From NCBI RefSeq assembly GCF_900112065.1, contig NZ_FOKE01000009.1:102672-166671 (forward strand): 64,000 nt of DNA. The letters run 5' to 3'. Each line of letters starts with the position of its first letter. The first letter of the stretch is position 1. The position numbers and the translations under genes are program-made. The notes beneath the pieces are model-generated. The model was not told where the DNA came from and searched no databases. It worked only from the letters and a program-made list of their open reading frames with translations. Shown here in pieces: positions 59,856 to 64,000 of the stretch. Source of the stretch: Cohnella sp. OV330. Lineage in GTDB: Bacteria; Bacillota; Bacilli; Paenibacillales; Paenibacillaceae.

Positions 59856-59926
59856 CGCCGTTCGGGACGGAGAGACATGCGTGCCGCGGATGCGCAGGCG
59901 CCGGTATTGAGTGGACTACAAGGAGG

Positions 59927-59957
59927 CTCCCCGTCTTACGGCAAGGGGAGTTTTTTT
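59927..59957 (+). terminator. Intrinsic terminator
   Basis: CTCCCC / GGGGAG with a 12-base loop, followed by seven T, 72 bases after the EpuA-type gene. Confidence 0.85.
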
Positions 59958-60010
59958 ATGCGCAAATGCGATACATATGGTATCATTGACCCGTGACGAA
60001 CGAACGGGAT

Positions 60011-60039
60011 TTTACCCGGAGCGGGACTGGCGGTATAAT
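60011..60039 (+). promoter_or_regulatory. Sigma-A promoter of CDP-alcohol phosphatidyltransferase gene
   Basis: TTTACC (60011-60016), 17 bases, then TATAAT (60034-60039), 64 bases before the GTG start. Confidence 0.68.
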
Positions 60040-60102
60040 AAAAGCTGACAACGGTCTTGCGATCGCGATCGCGGAGCCGCTGGCGAAATGGAGGCTCCGG
60101 CG

Positions 60103-60621
60103 GTGAATGTGCCGAATCTGTTGACGATGTCCCGCTTTGTCCTGATCCCCGTCTTTCTGGCGCTTTATTTGGACGGACACCCCATATGGGCGTTGATCGT
60201 GGTATTCGCAGCCGGGATTACCGACATGCTGGACGGCTATATCGCCAGGCGCAGCGGCCTCGTGACGCAGATCGGCATTATGCTTGATCCGCTCGCGGAC
60301 AAGCTCATGATGCTCGCCGTCGTCGGCGCGCTGCTGGCGGACGGAGAGATCCCCTGGCTTGCAGCGGGCGCGATGGCATTCCGCGAGCTCGGGATGATCG
60401 CGGCCGGCACTTTCTTTCACTTCCGTGGCAAGCGGACGGTGCCCGCCAATTCGTACGGCAAGCTGACGACCGTCATCTATTACCTGGCCATCGTGCTGCT
60501 GATTCTCGATCAGCCGGGAGGCGTCGTCGCGCTCTGGATTGGCGTCGGCCTGTCGTTCGCGACATCCTTCGTTTACTTTACTTCATTTAAAGAACTGAAT
60601 GGCGAGACGAAGTCCGCTTAA
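60103..60621 (+). CDS. CDP-alcohol phosphatidyltransferase family protein (PgsA-like)
   Basis: A 172-residue membrane enzyme of the class that joins a CDP-activated lipid to an alcohol. The catalytic DG-x2-AR-x8-G-x3-D-x3-D motif is complete in DMLDGYIARRSGLVTQIGIM followed by LDPLADK. It most resembles CDP-diacylglycerol-glycerol-3-phosphate 3-phosphatidyltransferase, but alcohol specificity cannot be settled here, and a second pgsA may exist elsewhere. GTG 60103 is chosen because GGAGG lies eight bases upstream; the ATG at 60088 overlaps that site. Confidence 0.85.
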   Translation: MNVPNLLTMSRFVLIPVFLALYLDGHPIWALIVVFAAGITDMLDGYIARRSGLVTQIGIMLDPLADKLMMLAVVGALLADGEIPWLAAGAMAFRELGMIAAGTFFHFRGKRTVPANSYGKLTTVIYYLAIVLLILDQPGGVVALWIGVGLSFATSFVYFTSFKELNGETKSA

Positions 60622-60813
60622 GCGGACGCAGCCGACCCGAAGGGCGACAAAAGGACTTGCCGCAGGGCCGCGCAGGAAGCGATCGGCACCGGAGGCAAGC
60701 CCTCTTATATTCAACCTTCGCGGCTGCAGGACGCGGAAGGATTATACATAGTATGGGCGCCGGGCCTCGCTGTTATTCCTAGGTCGCCGTACAATTCGGA
60801 GGGAGTACTGTTC

Positions 60814-61254
60814 ATGCTCGACATCAATCAAATTCAGGAAATCATTCCGCACCGCCAGCCGTTCCTGCTCATCGACCGAATCCTCGAGCTCGAGCCGGGC
60901 AAACGCGCGGTCGGACTCAAAAACGTGACGATGAACGAACCGTATTTTGCGGGGCACTTCCCTGGCTTTCCGGTCATGCCGGGCGTATTGATCCTGGAGG
61001 CGCTCGCGCAGGTCGGGGCCACGGCGATCCTCGGACTCGAGGAAAACAAGGGGAAGATCGGCTTGTTCGCCGGCGTGGACGAGTTCCGCTGGCGGGGGCA
61101 GGTGACGCCGGGGGACACGCTGACGCTCGAGGTCGAGATTATCCGGCTGAAGGGACCCGTCGGCAAAGGACAGGCATCCGCGAAGGTGGACGGCAAGGTC
61201 GTGGCCGAAGGCGTGCTGATGTTCGCGCTGACCGATCCGGCGAAGGAGAGATGA
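60814..61254 (+). CDS. fabZ: 3-hydroxyacyl-[acyl-carrier-protein] dehydratase FabZ
   Basis: Hot-dog-fold dehydratase of fatty-acid elongation. The 146 residues have the N-terminal IQEIIPHRQPFLLIDRI and the active-site helix AGHFPGFPVMPGVLILEALA with catalytic H48 and E62. ATG 60814 has GGAGG 15-20 bases upstream (GGAGGGAGTACTGTTC), spacing slightly long. It lies next to a phospholipid synthesis gene, and in Bacillus also follows flhP. Confidence 0.96.
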   Translation: MLDINQIQEIIPHRQPFLLIDRILELEPGKRAVGLKNVTMNEPYFAGHFPGFPVMPGVLILEALAQVGATAILGLEENKGKIGLFAGVDEFRWRGQVTPGDTLTLEVEIIRLKGPVGKGQASAKVDGKVVAEGVLMFALTDPAKER

Positions 61255-61348
61255 ACGAACGGCCCCGGCGCGCCGGGCTCTCGCTGTGACGGAGAGCGCG
61301 GCGCCTGGGTATAGATAAAGAGACCAAAGACGGAAGGATGAGAAATTG

Positions 61349-63052
61349 ATGACCATTGCTGCAAACGAAGTGTATGAATCCTGGCTACACAATCCGAAAG
61401 TAGACGCCTCGACCAAAGAGGAACTGCGTTCGATCGCCGACAAGCCCGCGGAGATCGAAGACCGCTTCTACCGCGAGCTCGAGTTCGGCACCGGCGGCCT
61501 CCGCGGCGTGATGGGCGCGGGCACGAACCGGATGAACCGGTATATGATCGGCCGCGCGACGCAGGGCTTCGCCAATTATTTGCTGCGCAACTTCGAGTCC
61601 CCCTCCGTCGTTATCGCGCACGATTCCCGCAATAATTCCGATGTTTTCTCGCTCGAGACGGCACAAGTGCTGGCGGCAAACGGGATCAAGGCTTATTTGT
61701 TCCGCTCCTTGCGCCCGACGCCGCAGCTTTCGTTCGCGGTACGCGACCTGAAGGCCGCAGGCGGCATCGTCGTGACGGCCAGCCACAATCCGCCCGAGTA
61801 CAACGGATACAAGGTCTACGGCCAGGACGGCTGCCAGCTCGTGCCGCATCAGGCCGAGCAGGTCATCGCAGAGATCCGCGAAGTCGACGCTTTCGACGAC
61901 GTCAAGCGTATTAGTCAGGCCGAAGGCGAAGCGCAGGGTCTGATCGTATGGCTGGGCGAAAACGAAGACAATCGGTTCGTACATACGGTCGCCGCACAGT
62001 CCGTTCATCCCGAGGTATTGAAAAGCGGCGCGGGATCGGCGCTCTCCGTCGTCTATACGCCGCTGCACGGCGCGGGCAACATGCCCGTGCGCTGGGTGCT
62101 GGCCGCCGCGGGCTTCACCAACGTACACGTCGTGCCGGAGCAGGAGCAGCCGAACGGCATGTTCTCGACGGTCAAGTCCCCGAACCCCGAGGAGCACGAA
62201 GCGTTTACGCTTGCGATCAAGCTCGCGGACGAGGTGGGCGCGGACATCATCATCGGCACGGATCCGGACTGCGACCGCATGGGCGCCGTCGTCAAGAACG
62301 ACAAGGGCGAATACGTCGTGCTGTCCGGCAACCAGTCCGGCGCGCTGATGGTGCACTATCTGCTCTCAAATCTGCAGGCCAAGGGACGCCTGCCGGCCAA
62401 CGGCGCCGTCATCAAGACGATCGTCACGAGCGAGATGGGCGCCGATATCGCACGCTCGTACGGCAGCGCGGTCATCAACACGCTCACCGGCTTCAAGTAC
62501 ATCGGGGAAAAAATGACCGAGTTCGAATCCACGGGAGAGCATGCCTTCCTATTCGGCTACGAGGAGAGCTACGGCTATCTCGCCGGCACGTACGCGCGGG
62601 ATAAGGATGCGGTCGTCGCGTCGCTTCTCATTTGCGAGGCTGCCGCTTTCTACAAGACGCAAGGCAAGACCTTGTACGACGTGCTGCTGGAGCTGTACGC
62701 GAAGTACGGCACGTATCTGGAAAAGCTGGAATCCCGCACGCTCAAAGGCAAGGACGGCGTCGCCCAAATCGCCGCGATCATGGCGGACTGGCGCACGAAC
62801 CCGCCTGCCGAAGTGGGCGGCATCAAGGTGGATCAGGTGCTCGACTATGAGCTGGGACTGGACGGCTTGCCGAAGGAGAACGTACTGAAGTTCCTCCGCG
62901 CGGACGGCTCCTGGTTCTGCCTGCGTCCATCGGGGACCGAGCCGAAGATCAAAGTATACTTCGCCGTTCGCGGCGACGACCTCGACGGCGCCAACGCAGC
63001 GCTGGACGCGCTGGTCAGCGCGGTCATGGCGCGCGTGGACGCGCTTAGCTAA
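61349..63052 (+). CDS. pgcA: Alpha-phosphoglucomutase / phosphomannomutase (PgcA-like)
   Basis: Interconverts glucose 6-phosphate and glucose 1-phosphate for UDP-glucose, teichoic acid and glycolipid synthesis. The 567-residue alpha-D-phosphohexomutase has GTGGLRGVMGAGTNRMN near the N-terminus and the phosphoserine loop TAS145HNPPEYNGYK. The metal loop is GTDPDCDRMG, the sugar loop GYEESYGYLAG, and the phosphate loop RPSGTEPKIKVY. ATG 61349 is preferred; TTG 61346 is one codon earlier. All domains are intact. Confidence 0.95.
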   Translation: MTIAANEVYESWLHNPKVDASTKEELRSIADKPAEIEDRFYRELEFGTGGLRGVMGAGTNRMNRYMIGRATQGFANYLLRNFESPSVVIAHDSRNNSDVFSLETAQVLAANGIKAYLFRSLRPTPQLSFAVRDLKAAGGIVVTASHNPPEYNGYKVYGQDGCQLVPHQAEQVIAEIREVDAFDDVKRISQAEGEAQGLIVWLGENEDNRFVHTVAAQSVHPEVLKSGAGSALSVVYTPLHGAGNMPVRWVLAAAGFTNVHVVPEQEQPNGMFSTVKSPNPEEHEAFTLAIKLADEVGADIIIGTDPDCDRMGAVVKNDKGEYVVLSGNQSGALMVHYLLSNLQAKGRLPANGAVIKTIVTSEMGADIARSYGSAVINTLTGFKYIGEKMTEFESTGEHAFLFGYEESYGYLAGTYARDKDAVVASLLICEAAAFYKTQGKTLYDVLLELYAKYGTYLEKLESRTLKGKDGVAQIAAIMADWRTNPPAEVGGIKVDQVLDYELGLDGLPKENVLKFLRADGSWFCLRPSGTEPKIKVYFAVRGDDLDGANAALDALVSAVMARVDALS

Positions 63053-63522
63053 GCGAGGTTCGCGCCTTTCGGCCACCATTTAGCCCGCAGCCGCCTGCGC
63101 TCCGCACGGCTTGCGGGCGCTTGTGCGCTTGGGCCGAGGCGGGTGCTTCGTGGCGCCGGGTTGACTGATGGGACGAACGGGAGGACAGATGGCGGCGAGA
63201 CGCTATTTGGGGAATGCCTGCGTCCTCGCGCTGTCGTATTCTGTCGCGGTATTGCGCGGGAAATGAAGTTTGGTGACGACAGCAGTAGAACGTGGCTCGA
63301 AACCTGCTTGGCGGCGCCGTCGTCTATATGGAAGACCGCACGAAGTCGGAAAAATCGTTTTGCACGGCAATGCGCAGGAAAATGTTGCGTTTTCGGCATT
63401 CAATGCACGGATAACTGCAATACTACATTTAATTCGCTGCATTGGGAAAATTGAGGCGTCCGCGCGAAGCGTTCGTATGCGACGCGCGCCGTCGTCGATG
63501 AGGATAAAAGGGAGTGGAAGCG
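63053..63522. other. 470-base gap with GC hairpin and a short low-GC degenerate repeat
   Basis: I see no gene. A hairpin CCCGCAgCCG...CGGCttGCGGG lies near 63090-63120. Around 63355-63460 the sequence becomes A/T-rich and shows two degenerate ~43-base units, each beginning TGCACGG (63361 and 63404) and rich in TGC/GCA inverted repeats. Confidence 0.5.
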
Positions 63523-64000
63523 GTGCCTGTATGGCTGGAACAATGGAATCGCAGATTGGCGAAGTGGCTCTGGTGGGTCGTGTTGATCGGCGTGCTGGGC
63601 TCGCTGCCCGTCGCTTATGCGCGCGTGCAGACCGAGCACTCGGCGAACAAAGTGGAAATCATCGTGGACTACAAAGACATTCTGACGATCGCGGCTACGC
63701 AAGCGGATCCGAAGGCTTTTGCCCAGGAGCAGCTTAAAAAGCTGAAGGACGCCGGCGTCAACGGAATGGCGGTGTTCGAGAGCAATCTGGACGAACTGAG
63801 CCTGACCGGGGACGTAACGGTATATACGGCGCAGCAAGCCGCGCAGTTGGTTGGCGAGCTTAGCGCGCCGGGCGACAATCGTACATACGTGATGTTCAAC
63901 AAGCCGGATACCGAGCCCGCGATCAAGCCGATCGTGGAAGACGCATTCAACCAGGCCGGGGTGAGCGTCGAGTCTTGGTCCGCGAAGGGCCGCGACGGCA
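63523..64000 (+). CDS. DUF5693-family membrane protein (partial, C-terminus beyond window)
   Basis: The first 159 codons are visible: VPVWLEQWNRRLAKWLWWVV followed by LIGVLGSLPVAYARVQTEHS. This gives one N-terminal membrane helix (about 14-34), then an extracytoplasmic region with VEIIVDYKDILTIAATQADP and DAGVNGMAVFESNLDELSLT. The pattern matches DUF5693, multi-pass proteins of ~650 residues common in Paenibacillaceae, often near polysaccharide pyruvyltransferase genes; the function is unknown. GTG 63523 has AAGGGAG eight bases upstream. The gene runs off the right edge. Confidence 0.72.
   Translation, partial: MPVWLEQWNRRLAKWLWWVVLIGVLGSLPVAYARVQTEHSANKVEIIVDYKDILTIAATQADPKAFAQEQLKKLKDAGVNGMAVFESNLDELSLTGDVTVYTAQQAAQLVGELSAPGDNRTYVMFNKPDTEPAIKPIVEDAFNQAGVSVESWSAKGRDG

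Noticed and set aside
60059..60072. GCGATCGCGATCGC perfect palindrome
   Set aside because: Short and likely a chance GC-rich self-complementary run in the leader of the phosphatidyltransferase gene; no second copy noticed nearby.

Overview
The window is chromosomal DNA from a GC-rich, endospore-forming, flagellated Gram-positive bacterium. Its gene content fits the Paenibacillaceae, most likely Cohnella or Paenibacillus; this is an inference, because no rRNA is present. The supporting evidence is the sporulation genes spoIIR, spoIID, spoIIQ and spoIIID with recognisable sigma-F and sigma-E promoters, a YwlE-type arginine phosphatase, YpdA (bacillithiol redox), an SLH-domain protein, FlhO/FlhP, and strong AGGAGG ribosome sites with frequent TTG and GTG starts.

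The backbone follows the gene order known from Bacillus subtilis: prfA - prmC - spoIIR - ywlC - mntP - ywlE - rpiB - ywlG - glyA - upp - mnaA - atpZ/I/B/E/F/H/A/G/D/C - ywzB - murA - spoIID - spoIIQ - spoIIID - mbl - flhO - flhP - fabZ. Lineage-specific blocks interrupt it. (a) 1-2912: two translationally coupled regulators and a divergent EamA exporter. (b) 4114-7000: an XRE/MmyB-type regulator, a divergent 14-TM drug exporter, and a nine-copy 51-bp hairpin repeat. (c) 11618-13257: an Rpn-family nuclease and YpsA. (d) 15986-25128: a c-di-AMP (ydaO) riboswitch controlling a lysine-2,3-aminomutase-like protein that lacks both cofactor motifs; a sigma-W-type pspA-DUF350-DUF4178-DUF4247 operon; a nuclease-HTH protein with a five-copy 62-bp hairpin repeat beside it; namA; an MFS gene; and an SLH protein. 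(e) 34849-50583: ypdA, dps, two giant paralogous FecR-domain surface proteins and a subtilase. (f) 54989-56131: a degenerate HD-GYP protein.

Regulation is unusually readable. A ZTP (pfl) riboswitch with a perfect-spacing promoter and terminator precedes rpiB-ywlG-glyA. A ydaO riboswitch with alternating GGGTC/GACCC segments precedes the aminomutase-like gene. spoIIR and spoIIQ carry matching sigma-F promoters (GTTTA-N14-GGnnAnAnT). spoIIID, and probably spoIID, carry sigma-E promoters. pspA has TGAAAC-N16-CGTA. The ATP synthase operon has a TTGACA-N18-TACAAT promoter and ends in a 16-bp-stem terminator.

Functionally the trunk joins translation termination (PrfA, PrmC), tRNA t6A synthesis (YwlC), one-carbon metabolism (GlyA), nucleotide salvage (Upp), energy (F1Fo) and wall synthesis, shape and sporulation (MnaA, MurA, Mbl, SpoIID/IIQ). 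The most novel candidates are the riboswitch-controlled aminomutase pseudoenzyme, the two hairpin tandem arrays, and the recently homogenised FecR giant pair.
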